Of a stretch of 64,000 nucleotides of DNA, positions 16,820 to 25,977 are shown piece by piece. This stretch comes from Segnochrobactrum spirostomi (GTDB taxonomy: Bacteria > Pseudomonadota > Alphaproteobacteria > Rhizobiales > Segnochrobactraceae): NCBI RefSeq assembly GCF_009600605.1, contig NZ_VWNA01000002.1:186001-250000 (forward strand). The letters run 5' to 3'. Both the position numbers and the translations under genes were made by a program. The notes beneath the pieces are model-generated. The model ran no database searches, was not told the DNA's origin, and worked only from the letters and a program-made list of their open reading frames with translations. Each line of letters opens with the position of its first letter. Positions within the stretch are counted from its first letter, which is position 1.

Positions 16820-17726
16820 CGAAGGATATCCCGGCGGTCCAACGCGAGCTCTGGGAGACCTACAAATACCGGGACAATGTCCCGCTCGACGGCCTCGCCA
16901 TCGCCGGCCGGCCCGCGCTGACCGGCATCGACCCGACGAAGGTCGGCGATTATGTCCTGATCTTCGTGCGCGATCCCTTGTGCGCCTACGACGACGACCG
17001 GCGACCCAGCTCGCCGCCCGCCTCGACGATCCCGAGCTCGCCGGGCGGACCGGCATGTTCACGAGCTGGACCGGGACCTACAAGGGCGCCCGCATCACCG
17101 CCGTCAGCGGTGGCTCCGGCTCTCCCGAGGCGGAGCTCTGCATGGTCGAATTTCTCGAGCATACGGACGCCACGACCTTTCTCCGCGTCGGCGGCTCGGG
17201 CGGGACCCACGAGGCGGTGCGGCCGGGCGATCTCGTCATCGCCAAGGGCATCGTGCGCGACGAGGGCCTCAGCGCCGCCTATGTCGGCGGTGGCTGGCCC
17301 GCGGTCTGCGATCCGGAGGTGGTCATGGCGCTGAGCGAGGCCGCGCACCGGCTCGGCGTGCCGTACCATGTTGGGCTGACGCGCTCCGTCGATTCCGATT
17401 TCGTGCAGGGCGGTCGCCCTTCGGTGCGGGGCTATCTCCGCCCGCATCAGACCGAGGTGGTCGACGATTGTCGGCGCTTCGGCATCCTCAACAGCGATCG
17501 CGAGGCGGCGGCGATCGTCACTTTGGCGACCCTGTTCGGTCGGCGCGGCGGCTCGGTCTGCTCGGTCGCCGACAACATCGCCACGGGCGAGCCGTTCGTC
17601 GCCGGCGCCGGGCATGCGGCCGCAATCGCCGTTGCCCTCGAAGGGGTCGCCGTGCTCGCCGGCATGGACCGCGCGAAGGCCCGGCAGCAGGCGACGCGCT
17701 GGCTGCCGCATATGGGCCTGGAATGA
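16816..17726 (+). pseudogene. Nucleoside phosphorylase (uridine/purine type), split by a frameshift
   Basis: The first frame, from the ATG at 16816, gives an N-terminus ending VLIFVRDPLCAYDDD. It then turns into nonsense after about base 16995. The remaining family sequence continues in another frame to 17726, through RLDDPELAGRTGMFTSW, GSGSPEAELCMVEFLEHTDA and VADNIATGE. The join needs a -1 (or +2) shift near the GAC repeat at about 16988-17000. With the shift repaired the protein would be about 303 residues, normal for this family, which converts nucleoside and phosphate to base and (deoxy)ribose-1-phosphate. Either the gene is inactivated or the base call is wrong. It ends the ABC/kinase/isomerase operon and suggests a nucleoside-like substrate. 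Confidence 0.75.
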
Positions 17727-17770
17727 GCGGGGATACCCCGGATTACCCCGGCGCGGGGCGCAGGGCGGGC

Positions 17771-18571
17771 TTATTTGAACGCGAAGTGCGGGCGCTGGCT
17801 GAGCGAACGGCGGGTCGAGAAATGGAAGCGGACATGATCCGCCCATACCGAAAAGCAGCGCTCGACCGGCACGCCTGCGGTGTCGAACGTGGTGCCGGTG
17901 ACGCGGATCAGCGTGTCGTCTTCCTCGACGTGCAGGAGCCGCGCCTCGTCGGCGGAGGCCTTCACGAGCTCGAAATGCTCTTCGGTCGCGGCGGGCGTGA
18001 TCCCGTAATTCGTCACGAGGGTCTGCCAGAGCGATCCGTCGATCAGCTCCGCCCTTTCGAGGCCCGGAAACTTTCGGGTCGGCAGCCAGGACGTGTTGAT
18101 CAGCACGGGCCGGGTGTCGGCGAAGCGGACGCGGCGGATCACGGTCGCGGTGTCGGCGGCGTCGAGCTGCAGGGCGGCGCGGATCAGGGCGGTCGGGGTC
18201 GCGATCGTCTGCACGTCGATCGCCGTGCGCGGCTCCTGGCCCTGCCGGCGGATCTGCTCGGCGATACTGATCATCGAGCTCAGGTCGACGCCGACGGGCA
18301 CGTCCGGCGGCGTCGCGATCGTGCCGATGCCGTGGAGGCGGCGGATCAGCCCGCCGCTCTCGAGCCCTTCGAGGGAGCGCCGCACCGTCATGCGGCTGAC
18401 GCCGTAGGTCGCGGCGAGTTCGGTCTCCCGGGGCAGGCGGGCTTCGGCCGGGATTTCGCCGGAGAGGATCTGACGGCGCAGATCCTGTTCGACCTGCATG
18501 AAGGCCGGCACCGGCGACTCGTGGTTGACGAAGGCCCCGATCTTCAGACTGGCCAGTTGCGGTCGCGCCAA
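17771..18571 (-). CDS. GntR-family (HutC subfamily) transcriptional regulator
   Basis: About 266 residues. It has an N-terminal winged helix (LPRETELAATYGVSRMTVRR) and a C-terminal UTRA effector-binding domain (about 100-260). The TTG at 18571 follows AGAGGA at good spacing; another in-frame TTG at 18592 has no ribosome site. It is convergent with the phosphorylase gene and divergent from the 5-formyl-THF cyclo-ligase-like gene. A perfect GntR-type palindrome lies between the divergent starts. Confidence 0.85.
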   Translation of the reverse strand: MARPQLASLKIGAFVNHESPVPAFMQVEQDLRRQILSGEIPAEARLPRETELAATYGVSRMTVRRSLEGLESGGLIRRLHGIGTIATPPDVPVGVDLSSMISIAEQIRRQGQEPRTAIDVQTIATPTALIRAALQLDAADTATVIRRVRFADTRPVLINTSWLPTRKFPGLERAELIDGSLWQTLVTNYGITPAATEEHFELVKASADEARLLHVEEDDTLIRVTGTTFDTAGVPVERCFSVWADHVRFHFSTRRSLSQRPHFAFK

Positions 18572-18653
18572 GGGGGAGTCCTCTCGTAACAAGCGCTGAA
18601 CAAGTCTCGCGCCTTCAGCCCTGTCAAGACAAGAGATTCACCCTTGCGGGATA

Positions 18654-18673
18654 AGGTCTATCACATTAGACCT
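18654..18673. promoter_or_regulatory. GntR/HutC-type operator palindrome
   Basis: A perfect inverted repeat, AGGTCTA-N6-TAGACCT, carries the GT..AC core usual for HutC-subfamily operators. It lies between the divergent gntR and cyclo-ligase-like genes, so it probably mediates autoregulation and control of the neighbour. Confidence 0.65.
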
Positions 18674-18750
18674 CTCATTGTGCAATCGCGAAGATCCGGG
18701 GACCTCGACGCGTTTCGAGGTGGCGCGCCCGGCCCCAGACGGAGACGGTG

Positions 18751-19491
18751 ATGGACCACAAGGCATCGGTGCGCGAGCGTGTCTGGAGCGAGTTGCGCAA
18801 GGTCGCCGTCCCCGACAGCCGGTTCCACTTCGATTTCGCCGAGTTCATCGCGGACTTCGAAGGCAGTGCCGACGCCGTCGCCCGGTTGACCGCGCATCCT
18901 TATTATCGCGAGGCGGACATCGTCTTCATCGCTCCCGACAATTGCATCGAGCAATTGCGCCTTCAGGCGCTGCTGGACGGCAAGCGCGTGCTGATGACGA
19001 CCTATTCGATCAAGCGGGGCTTCTGGCTGCTCGACCCGGCCGCGATTGCGCCCGCGGACTACGAGAAGGCCGCCATGCTCGACGGCATGGAGCGGCTCGG
19101 CAAGCCGGTCACGCTCGACGAGATCGCCGCCTTGGGCAGCGTCGATTATCTCGTGACCGGGACCGGCGCGATCAACCACGACGGGGTCCGGTTCGGTAAG
19201 GGCCACGGCTTCTTCGACGCCGAGTGGGGCATCCTCTATACGCTCGGCTGCATCCACGCGGGCACGCCGGCGGCGGCCGTCGTCCACGATTGCCAACTCC
19301 TCGACGAGACGCTTCATCCCGACGTGTTCGACACGGTGGTGGACGCGATCTTCACGCCGACGCGCACGATCGAGGTGAGCGACCCACAGAAGCCGACGTG
19401 CGGCATCCTCTGGGACCGTCTCGACCCTCACATGCTCGCGACCATTCCGCCGCTTCAGGACCTCAAGGCCTCCGGTCGCACCGTCGTCTGA
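18751..19491 (+). CDS. 5-formyltetrahydrofolate cyclo-ligase family protein (MTHFS/MTHFSD-like)
   Basis: 246 residues with the cyclo-ligase fold. It has the ATP/folate loop GKGHGFFDAEWGIL, corresponding to GxGGGYYD of true MTHFS, and HDCQLLDETLHPDVFDT near the C-terminus. The loop departs from the canonical sequence and the protein is longer than the usual 180-200 residues, so it may be a specialised paralogue. An in-frame GTG immediately precedes the ATG. Control by the divergent GntR regulator through the 18654-18673 palindrome is likely. Confidence 0.7.
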   Translation: MDHKASVRERVWSELRKVAVPDSRFHFDFAEFIADFEGSADAVARLTAHPYYREADIVFIAPDNCIEQLRLQALLDGKRVLMTTYSIKRGFWLLDPAAIAPADYEKAAMLDGMERLGKPVTLDEIAALGSVDYLVTGTGAINHDGVRFGKGHGFFDAEWGILYTLGCIHAGTPAAAVVHDCQLLDETLHPDVFDTVVDAIFTPTRTIEVSDPQKPTCGILWDRLDPHMLATIPPLQDLKASGRTVV

Positions 19492-19515
19492 CGGGGATCC
19501 GGCCTGGGGCGAACC

Positions 19516-19911
19516 TCAGCGGAAGCGGCCGTGGCGTTGCAGAACCTCGATCTTGTAGCCGTCCGGGTCCTCGACGAAGAAGAAGCGTGCGAACAGGCCG
19601 CCGTCGCGGTTGAATTCGACGATCTTGCGCGGCGCGAAGCCGGCTTCGGCGAAGCGGGTGTGCTCGCCGTCGAGATCGTCGACGACGATGGCAAGGTGGC
19701 CGTACCCGTCGCCGAGCGCGTAGGGCTCGGTGCGGCCCTTGTTGATCGTCAGCTCCACCTCGAAATCCGCCTCGTCGTTGCGGAGATAGACGAGAGTGAA
19801 GTCGTCGAAATCGAGCCGCTGGGCGACCGAGAGGCCGAACGCCTTCGAATAGAACGCCACGGACCGCGCCTCATCGAGAACGCGGATCATGGAATGCACT
19901 GCCTTCGCCAT
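19516..19911 (-). CDS. gloA: Lactoylglutathione lyase (glyoxalase I)
   Basis: A 131-residue VOC-fold protein. All four metal ligands of glyoxalase I are placed as in E. coli GloA: His6, Glu53 (VELT), His72 (YGHLAI) and Glu122 (KIEVLQ). It converts the methylglyoxal-glutathione hemithioacetal to S-lactoylglutathione. Methylglyoxal could arise from acetol formed when acetone is oxidised by the downstream monooxygenase, which is inference from context. Confidence 0.88.
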   Translation of the reverse strand: MAKAVHSMIRVLDEARSVAFYSKAFGLSVAQRLDFDDFTLVYLRNDEADFEVELTINKGRTEPYALGDGYGHLAIVVDDLDGEHTRFAEAGFAPRKIVEFNRDGGLFARFFFVEDPDGYKIEVLQRHGRFR

Positions 19912-19983
19912 GTCGTCTGCCTTTCTAGCCGTGTGCTGGACAGGATTCTGCGGGGACCCTAGCAGAGGTGCCCCGGTGATGTG

Positions 19984-20340
19984 TTAGCGGGATGAGACGT
20001 CGGAAGCGGCCTCGCCGTCGCCGTTCCCCGGCGCGCCGCGGGTGGCTGACGGCCCGTCGTCGCTCCGCAGGGCGTCGCTGCCGCCGCGCTCCAGGAACAG
20101 CACGCAGAGGCAGCGCAGGTGCGAGGTGAAGTTCGGCGGCTCGCCCCGGATTTCGAGGATCTCGGCATGCAGAACCGAGAGGAACCGCGGCAGCGAAAGC
20201 CCTTCGCCCGCCGCGATGCGATCGAGGATCGCCCAGAACACCCGTTCGAGGCGAATGCTGGTGCCCTGGCCGTTCAGCCGGATCGAGCGCGTTTCGAGCG
20301 CGTACCCCTCCGGCGGCACGCCGGCGAAGATGCGGCACAT
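19984..20340 (-). CDS. Ribbon-helix-helix domain protein (PF13467-like)
   Basis: 118 residues. The region RSIRLNGQGTSIRLERVFW, then AILDRIAAGEGLSLPRFLSV, matches the short RHH_4 family common in Alphaproteobacteria. The last 30 residues are low-complexity. It is probably a DNA-binding protein; its target is unknown. It is 72 bp upstream of gloA on the same strand and may be cotranscribed with it. Confidence 0.75.
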   Translation of the reverse strand: MCRIFAGVPPEGYALETRSIRLNGQGTSIRLERVFWAILDRIAAGEGLSLPRFLSVLHAEILEIRGEPPNFTSHLRCLCVLFLERGGSDALRSDDGPSATRGAPGNGDGEAASDVSSR

Positions 20341-20483
20341 CGGCGTCCTCCCTCGGGTTCATTCGTCCCATCACAAGCCCGTGTCGTTGCTGCCGATGGT
20401 GAGCCGGCATTGTTCATGCACGGATAGGTTGCTCGTCGCGAGATCATCGCGCGACGGACATAAGCAACGCGCGCGCCAGACCA

Positions 20484-20510
20484 GATTTCTCTATTTATTT
20501 CAATTATATA
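20484..20510 (+). promoter_or_regulatory. AT-rich candidate promoter for the first AcoR-like regulator
   Basis: This A/T-rich patch (TTTCTC...TTATATA) stands out in the G+C-rich background 130-155 bp before the regulator start. A hairpin-forming repeat CGTCGCG-N9-CGCGACG lies just upstream at 20434-20456. No clear -35/-10 pair with ideal spacing was found. Confidence 0.3.
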
Positions 20511-20639
20511 GGGTGCAAGTTGCGGGTCGCTGCCCGTCCAGAACCTCGACACTCGACCCCGGAAAGTGTCCAATTTCTGGTTATTGCATTCGCCTCTGAA
20601 CGGCACATACTAACCGTTAAAAAGAACAGGGAGGCGCCA

Positions 20640-22586
20640 ATGCCACGGCAGTCGACCATCTCGGAAGCGCGGACCGCGCTCGAGGCGGGACTTAGTCTGC
20701 CGTCGGCCGTGCTGGCGCCGCAGGTGGCGGCGAGCTGGCAGCGTTGCCGTGCCCTCGGGCTCGATCCGCGCGCCTCTCCACGGGACGTCGTCGTGTCGTT
20801 CGTCGAGGTCAAGCGCCGGCGCGAGGAGGAGGCGACGTTGCGCCGCCTCGCGCTCGCCGAGATGCAGCTTCTCTACGCCCAGATCGCCGGCTCGAATTTC
20901 ATGATCGCCCTCGGCGACCGCGACGGCATGGTGCTCGACACCCTGAGCGACCGCGAGTTCGCCGACAGCGCGGCCGGCCGCGCGATCGTGCCCGGCAGCT
21001 TGTGGGGCGAGGGAGAGCGCGGCACCAACGCCCTCGGCCTCGCCGCGCGGGAACGCGCCCCGGTCGCCATCCACGGGCTCGAACATTATTTCTCCGACCA
21101 CGGCCATCTGAGCTGCATGGCGGCGCCGATCCTCGATCCGCGCGGCGGGGTCCTGGGGCTCCTCGATGCATCCTGCTCCTACGAGGGGCGCCAGCAGCAC
21201 ACCCACGCCTTGGTGCGCATGGCCGCCTCGCAGATCGAGAACGGCCTGATCTTTCAGGAGTCCGTGGGGAGCTTCATCCTCGCCTTCCATCCCCGGGCCG
21301 AATATCTCGACACGCTGTCGGCCGGTCTGGTCGCGATCGGCCGCGACGGTGCGGTGTCGTCGCTCAACCGGGCGGGATCGGCCCTGCTGTCCGGCCTGCC
21401 GGCGCGCATCGGCTGCCGCTTCGAGGATCTGTTCGAGGCGCGCTTCGGCACGGTGCTCGACAGCATGCTCGGCGGCGGCATCGCCCGGATCTGTGACCGC
21501 GCCGGCAGTGCGGTCTTCATGGTCTGCCGCCGGATCGGCCAGGACGGCCTCGTCGGGGCGAAGCCGAGCCGGACGCCGATGGCCCCGCGCCCGGCGCCGC
21601 AGCCGGCCGGCATCGCCGCCGAGTTCGTCTGCGAGGACCCGCCGCTCGCGCTTGCGATCGCCGAAATTCCCCGCGTTCTCGCGCTCGGGCTCCCGGTTCA
21701 TCTCGTCGGCGAGACGGGATCGGGCAAGGAGGTGATGGCGCGGCACATCCACGGCGTAAGCGGCCGCAGCGGCGCCTTCGTCGCGCTCAATTGCGGGGCG
21801 GTTCCGGAGGCGCTGTTCGCCTCGGAGCTGTTCGGCCACGAGCGTGGCGCCTTCACCGGGGCCCGCGAGGAAGGCGCCCTCGGTCTGGCGCGCGCCGCCG
21901 ACGGCGGGACGCTCTTTCTCGACGAGGTGGCGGAGATGCCGCTCGCGGCGCAGGCGACGCTGCTGCGCTTCCTGGACGGACTGGAGGTGCGCGCCGTCGG
22001 CGCGACGAAGGCCGTGCGGGTCGACGTGCAGATCGTCTCGGCGACCAACCGGGACCTCAAGGCGCTGGTGGCCGAGCGTGCCTTCCGTGCCGACCTCTAT
22101 CATCGCCTCAACGGCATGACGATCGCGCTGCCGCCGCTCGCCGCCCGTGCCGACTTCGCGGCGATCGTGCGGCATCTGCTGACCCGGATCGCCCCCGGCA
22201 CGGCGATCACCGACGCCGCGATCCGGCGGCTCGCGTCCCGGCCGTGGCCGGGCAATGTGCGCGAGCTCGATGCCGTGCTGAAACGCGCTCTCGTCCGGCT
22301 CGACGGCGATCGTCTCGACGAGAACGCCTTCGTGGACGGCGGACCCGTCGGCGAGACGGATTGCTGCGCGAGCTGCCGGCCGAGCCTGCTCAGCCGCCAC
22401 CGATGCCGGGAGATCCGCACCGTCTACCGCGACACCGGCGGCAACGCCTCGCGCACGGCGCGCCTCCTCGGCCTGTCGCGTACCACCGTCTACAAGCACC
22501 TCGACCGGCCGGGACCGAGCGATGGCGCCTGCGCACACGATCTCGGTCGTCGCAACGCCATACCACCCGACTTGGAACGGCTCTGA
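20640..22586 (+). CDS. AcoR/MimR-like sigma-54-dependent activator (GAF-AAA+-Fis)
   Basis: 648 residues. A GAF sensory region comes first (SLWGEGERGTNALGLAARER). A PAS-like linker follows, then an AAA+ domain with Walker A GETGSGKE (357-364), the sigma-54-contacting GAFTGA loop (403-408) and Walker B GTLFLDEVAEM. The C-terminal Fis helix-turn-helix is SRTARLLGLSRTTVYKHL. There is no receiver domain, so it should sense a small molecule directly, as AcoR (acetoin) or MimR (propane/acetone monooxygenase) do. GGGAGG precedes the ATG at 20640. It is the likely activator of the sigma-54 promoter at 28217. Confidence 0.9.
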   Translation: MPRQSTISEARTALEAGLSLPSAVLAPQVAASWQRCRALGLDPRASPRDVVVSFVEVKRRREEEATLRRLALAEMQLLYAQIAGSNFMIALGDRDGMVLDTLSDREFADSAAGRAIVPGSLWGEGERGTNALGLAARERAPVAIHGLEHYFSDHGHLSCMAAPILDPRGGVLGLLDASCSYEGRQQHTHALVRMAASQIENGLIFQESVGSFILAFHPRAEYLDTLSAGLVAIGRDGAVSSLNRAGSALLSGLPARIGCRFEDLFEARFGTVLDSMLGGGIARICDRAGSAVFMVCRRIGQDGLVGAKPSRTPMAPRPAPQPAGIAAEFVCEDPPLALAIAEIPRVLALGLPVHLVGETGSGKEVMARHIHGVSGRSGAFVALNCGAVPEALFASELFGHERGAFTGAREEGALGLARAADGGTLFLDEVAEMPLAAQATLLRFLDGLEVRAVGATKAVRVDVQIVSATNRDLKALVAERAFRADLYHRLNGMTIALPPLAARADFAAIVRHLLTRIAPGTAITDAAIRRLASRPWPGNVRELDAVLKRALVRLDGDRLDENAFVDGGPVGETDCCASCRPSLLSRHRCREIRTVYRDTGGNASRTARLLGLSRTTVYKHLDRPGPSDGACAHDLGRRNAIPPDLERL

Positions 22587-22720
22587 TAAAATCGCCGACC
22601 GTCCCTTAAAAGGGAACGGATCCGGCGGCGAAGCGAAGCCGGATCCCCGACAACGACAAGAAGAAGCGCCCTCGACGCGTTCGATCCCAGCGGGGGATAT
22701 AGGGAGGAGCAGAAAAGTTC

Positions 22721-23209
22721 ATGGTAGAGTTCTTCTCGAAATCGAGTGAACCCAATCGCGACGACGCCAGGATGCGCAATATTCTGCGCGAAAACCGGTC
22801 GACCATCGTGCGGCTTGCCGACCAGTTCAGCCAGGGCGCCTATTCGGCCTCGCGGGCGCCGCGCGAGGCGCCGAAGGCCGAGGGCCTGATCATCCACACC
22901 GGCACGCGGACGCCGGTGGCCGACATTCCCGAGCCCTATGCCAAGGTCAGCCTCAACGGCCGCGTGCTCGTTGTCGACGGCGCCTCCGGCCGGCAGCTCG
23001 ACCATCTCGGCAATGTGCTGCGGGTCGTCGGCGAGAGCCACTTCCGGCTCGCGACCAGCGCCAACGGCTTCTTCGATCCGATTGACGACGACAAGGCGGA
23101 GGCTCTCGCCAGCCTTGACGGATGCCGCATCGATGCGGACTTCCCCGAATCTGCCTTTTTGGCGGAGATCGAGACCCGTCTCGGGATCAAGCCGACGACG
23201 AACGACTGA
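22721..23209 (+). CDS. Conserved-looking protein of unknown function
   Basis: 162 residues with no family I can name. It is hydrophilic, without a signal peptide or membrane segment. The N-terminal third is helical and basic; the rest has beta-rich segments (KVSLNGRVLVVDGASGRQLD). The start is convincing: GGGAGGAG lies 10 bp upstream of the ATG. It sits between two sigma-54 activator genes on the same strand, so it may be a partner or effector-handling protein of that system. This is inference from position only. Confidence 0.65.
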   Translation: MVEFFSKSSEPNRDDARMRNILRENRSTIVRLADQFSQGAYSASRAPREAPKAEGLIIHTGTRTPVADIPEPYAKVSLNGRVLVVDGASGRQLDHLGNVLRVVGESHFRLATSANGFFDPIDDDKAEALASLDGCRIDADFPESAFLAEIETRLGIKPTTND

Positions 23210-23293
23210 GTGCCCACCTTCTGAACTCATGATCGCGCCGGCGCCCTCGATGAGGAGGCCTCCCGTCGCGCGATCTGCGGATTGGACCTGCAC

Positions 23294-25402
23294 ATGGGCA
23301 TCACACCGAAGAACGACGCGACCCGAGGGCGGAACGGCAATCCCGTTCGCCTACCTTACGTCACCGCGCCCGATCGCGACCGCGGCGAACGATCGAGCTT
23401 CTATCTCGACGAACAAATCTACGACGATCGCCGCACCATGCAGGCATGGGAGGCCTTCCTCGGCTGCGGCTGGGAGGTGGGCGCCCGCACGCCGGTGCGG
23501 CGGCTGATTCACGATTCCTGGAGCCGGAGTGCCTCCGGCGGGATCGACGCCAACGGGCGGGAAGCGCCGGTCCTCGACGACCGCGGCGAACTGGAGCGCC
23601 TGACGCTCGTCAACGCCGAGTTGCTCTCGGCCGCGCGGCTGCCCTTCGCCACCATCGGCCGCATGCTCGACGGGACCGGCGCGATGCTGGTGCTCGCCGA
23701 TCAGGACGGCGTGATGATCGAGGCCGTCGGCGACCGCAAGATCCTCCACGATGGCCACGACATCAATCTGGTGATCGGCGGCAAGTGGAACGAGACGGCG
23801 GTCGGCACCAACGGCATCGGCACCGCGCTGTGGACCGGCGAGCCGGTCGTCGTTCATGCGGCCGAGCATTTCTGCGCCGGCATCAAGTCGTGGACCTGCG
23901 CCGGCGCCCCGATCCGCGACCCGTTCGACGGCAGCATCATCGGCGTCGTCGACCTGTCGGGCCATCCCTCCATCTTCAAGCCCCACAACATCGCGCTGGT
24001 GATGGCCGCGGCGCGCGAGATCGAGAAGATCCTGGAAGACCTCCGCAAGGAGGAGCGCACCCATCTCCTCGAAGCCTTCATCAATCTGGCGCCGAGCTAT
24101 CACAGCAGCGACGGCCTTCTGATCCTCAACGCCCGGGGGCGCATCGTCTACAGCCGCAACGTCTCCAAGCGGGTGTTGGACGAGGTCGCGCTGAGCCCGT
24201 TCGAGCCAGGGGAGGGGCTGCCGCAGCTCGATCTCGACCGCATCGACAAGGCCTGCGCGGCGACGGCGTCCGATCGCGACCTCAAGATGGGCGATCTCCA
24301 CGTCAACCGGCTCGCCCTCGCCAACGGTCGCCGCGGCGTCGCCCTGGTCTTTCCCTCCACCGCGCGGGACCGCCGCAGCGCCCCGCTCGCCACGCCGGCG
24401 CGGCTTTCCGCCACCCGTGCCGGCGCCATCGTCGGCCGCAGCCCGGCGCTGCTCGCCGCGATCGATCAAGCGCTCAGCGTCGCGAGTGCGCCGGTGACGA
24501 CCTCGCTCCTCATCGAAGGCGAGACCGGCGTCGGCAAGGAATTGTTCGCCCGGCTCGTCCACGAGCGCGGCCCGGCGACGGCGAAGCAGGCCTTCGTCGC
24601 GCTCAATTGCGGCGCCGTTACGCGCGATCTGTTCGGCAGCGAACTCTTCGGCCACGCCGCCGGCGCCTATACGGGCGCGACCCGCGAGGGCAAGCCCGGC
24701 GTGTTCGAGCAGGCCGACAAGGGAACACTCGCTCTCGACGAGATCGGCGAGATGCCGCTCGAGATCCAGCCCTTTCTCCTGCGGGTGCTCGAAGAGCGGG
24801 TGGTGCGCCGCCTCGGCGAGGCGCGCGAGCGGCCGGTCTCGGTCCGCCTCGTCGCCTCGACCAACCGCAACCTGCGCGCGGAGAGCGAGGCGGGGCGTTT
24901 CCGCCTCGATCTCTATTACCGTATCAGCGCCGTCTCGATCCGCGTGCCCGCGCTCAGGGACCGGGCCGAGGACGTGCCGCTCCTCGTCGATCATTTCAGC
25001 CGAAAATATGCGGCGGCGGCCGGCTGCGATCCGCTCGACTTCGACGACGCCGCGCTCGAGCTCATGACGGCCTACGACTGGCCGGGCAATGTCCGCGAAT
25101 TGCGCAATCTGGTCGACCGGCTCCACGTGCTCGCCAAGCGCCGCCGCGTCGGCGTCGCGGATTTGCCGGTCGAGATGCTGGCGCGGGGCGGGCGCGGCAG
25201 AGTCCCCACGGCCGAGCCCGTCGCGCTCGATGTCGCCCCGGTCGGCGGCGTGAGCCTCGCCGATGCCGAGCGGGCGGCGCTTTGTCAGGCGCTCGGTGCG
25301 GAGGGCGGCAACCTGAGCCGCGTCGCCCGCCGGCTCGGCATCTCGCGGCCCACCCTCTACCGCAAGCTCGACCAATACGGCATCTCACGGCAATTCGTCT
25401 GA
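23294..25402 (+). CDS. AcoR-like sigma-54-dependent activator (GAF-AAA+-Fis), second copy
   Basis: About 702 residues from the ATG at 23294; an in-frame TTG at 23282 is an alternative. Domain order is the same as in the gene at 20640. The GAF region has [20 protein letters not shown]. Walker A is GETGVGKE (409-416), the sigma-54 loop is GAYTGA (457-462) instead of GAFTGA, and Walker B is [11 protein letters not shown]. The Fis [21 protein letters not shown] is at the end. The two activators are clearly diverged paralogues. This copy ends before a palindromic repeat pair and a convergent gene block. Confidence 0.9.
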   Translation: MGITPKNDATRGRNGNPVRLPYVTAPDRDRGERSSFYLDEQIYDDRRTMQAWEAFLGCGWEVGARTPVRRLIHDSWSRSASGGIDANGREAPVLDDRGELERLTLVNAELLSAARLPFATIGRMLDGTGAMLVLADQDGVMIEAVGDRKILHDGHDINLVIGGKWNETAVGTNGIGTALWTGEPVVVHAAEHFCAGIKSWTCAGAPIRDPFDGSIIGVVDLSGHPSIFKPHNIALVMAAAREIEKILEDLRKEERTHLLEAFINLAPSYHSSDGLLILNARGRIVYSRNVSKRVLDEVALSPFEPGEGLPQLDLDRIDKACAATASDRDLKMGDLHVNRLALANGRRGVALVFPSTARDRRSAPLATPARLSATRAGAIVGRSPALLAAIDQALSVASAPVTTSLLIEGETGVGKELFARLVHERGPATAKQAFVALNCGAVTRDLFGSELFGHAAGAYTGATREGKPGVFEQADKGTLALDEIGEMPLEIQPFLLRVLEERVVRRLGEARERPVSVRLVASTNRNLRAESEAGRFRLDLYYRISAVSIRVPALRDRAEDVPLLVDHFSRKYAAAAGCDPLDFDDAALELMTAYDWPGNVRELRNLVDRLHVLAKRRRVGVADLPVEMLARGGRGRVPTAEPVALDVAPVGGVSLADAERAALCQALGAEGGNLSRVARRLGISRPTLYRKLDQYGISRQFV

Positions 25403-25464
25403 GCCGATGGGGCTGTGTTCGGCCGGCTGTGGCGGGATCGGTCGGTCACGACCTCTCGGCACGG

Positions 25465-25510
25465 CCCTTCTCCCCGTCGGGGAGAAGGTGCCCCGAAGGG
25501 GCAGATGAGG
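25465..25510. repeat. Palindromic intergenic repeat unit 1 (REP/BIME-like)
   Basis: A perfect hairpin CCTTCTCCCC-gtc-GGGGAGAAGG (25466-25488) is followed by a second, GCCCC-gaa-GGGGC (25490-25502). This two-hairpin unit resembles the dispersed palindromes of Hyphomicrobiales genomes. It lies between convergent genes and could act as a bidirectional terminator. Confidence 0.75.
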
Positions 25511-25564
25511 GGGCTTTGTGCTCCGGCCTATTCAGCATAAATTACTGAGATAAAAGTGTTTTCT

Positions 25565-25621
25565 CCTCTCATCCGGCCCTATCGGGCCACCTTCTCCCCG
25601 CAAGCGGGGCGAAGGAAGGGG
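25565..25621. repeat. Palindromic intergenic repeat unit 2, inverted relative to unit 1
   Basis: Hairpins GGCCC-tatc-GGGCC and CCCCGC-aa-GCGGGG, with flanking CCTTC/GAAGG, form the mirror-image unit about 55 bp after unit 1. An inverted pair of this kind is the classic BIME arrangement. The spacer is A/T-rich. Confidence 0.7.
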
Positions 25622-25682
25622 CGGCGATGATGAGGCTATGCGGTTGCAGTCCGGCGGGGCCACACGCCCCGCCGCGCAACGC

Positions 25683-25883
25683 TCACGACCGGCGCGAGGC
25701 CGCGCCCTTCACGGTGCCGGTCCTGTTCTCGGCGATCCATTGCGCCGCGAGGACGAGCGCGCCCATGGCGAAATCCTTGCCGTGGCGGGCGATCATCTCC
25801 TCGGAGATCTCGGCGATGCGGCGGAAGAAGGCATCCTTGCTGATTTCCTCTTCGTCGAGTTCGATCTTCGGTTGGGTGGACAT
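25683..25883 (-). CDS. Small hypothetical protein (66 aa)
   Basis: A 66-residue acidic then helical protein (KIELDEEEISKDAFFRRIAE). It has a GAGGA ribosome site before the ATG. There is no recognisable family and no signal peptide. It is the last of four minus-strand genes (25683-28006) that lie between the sigma-54 regulators and the monooxygenase operon. Confidence 0.55.
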   Translation of the reverse strand: MSTQPKIELDEEEISKDAFFRRIAEISEEMIARHGKDFAMGALVLAAQWIAENRTGTVKGAASRRS

Positions 25884-25977
25884 GGCTGTCGTCCTCTTCT
25901 GTGGCCGGAGCCCCGGGGAATTCGAATGTCGATGGGGCGCCGGCCGGGCCGGCGCGACGGGCTTCGCCGCCTGCGTC

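Noticed and set aside
22599-22619. Hairpin CCGTCCCTT/AAGGGAACGG after the first activator gene
   Set aside because: It has a bulge and no U-tract, so I did not call it a terminator; it could be an operator but nothing supports that.
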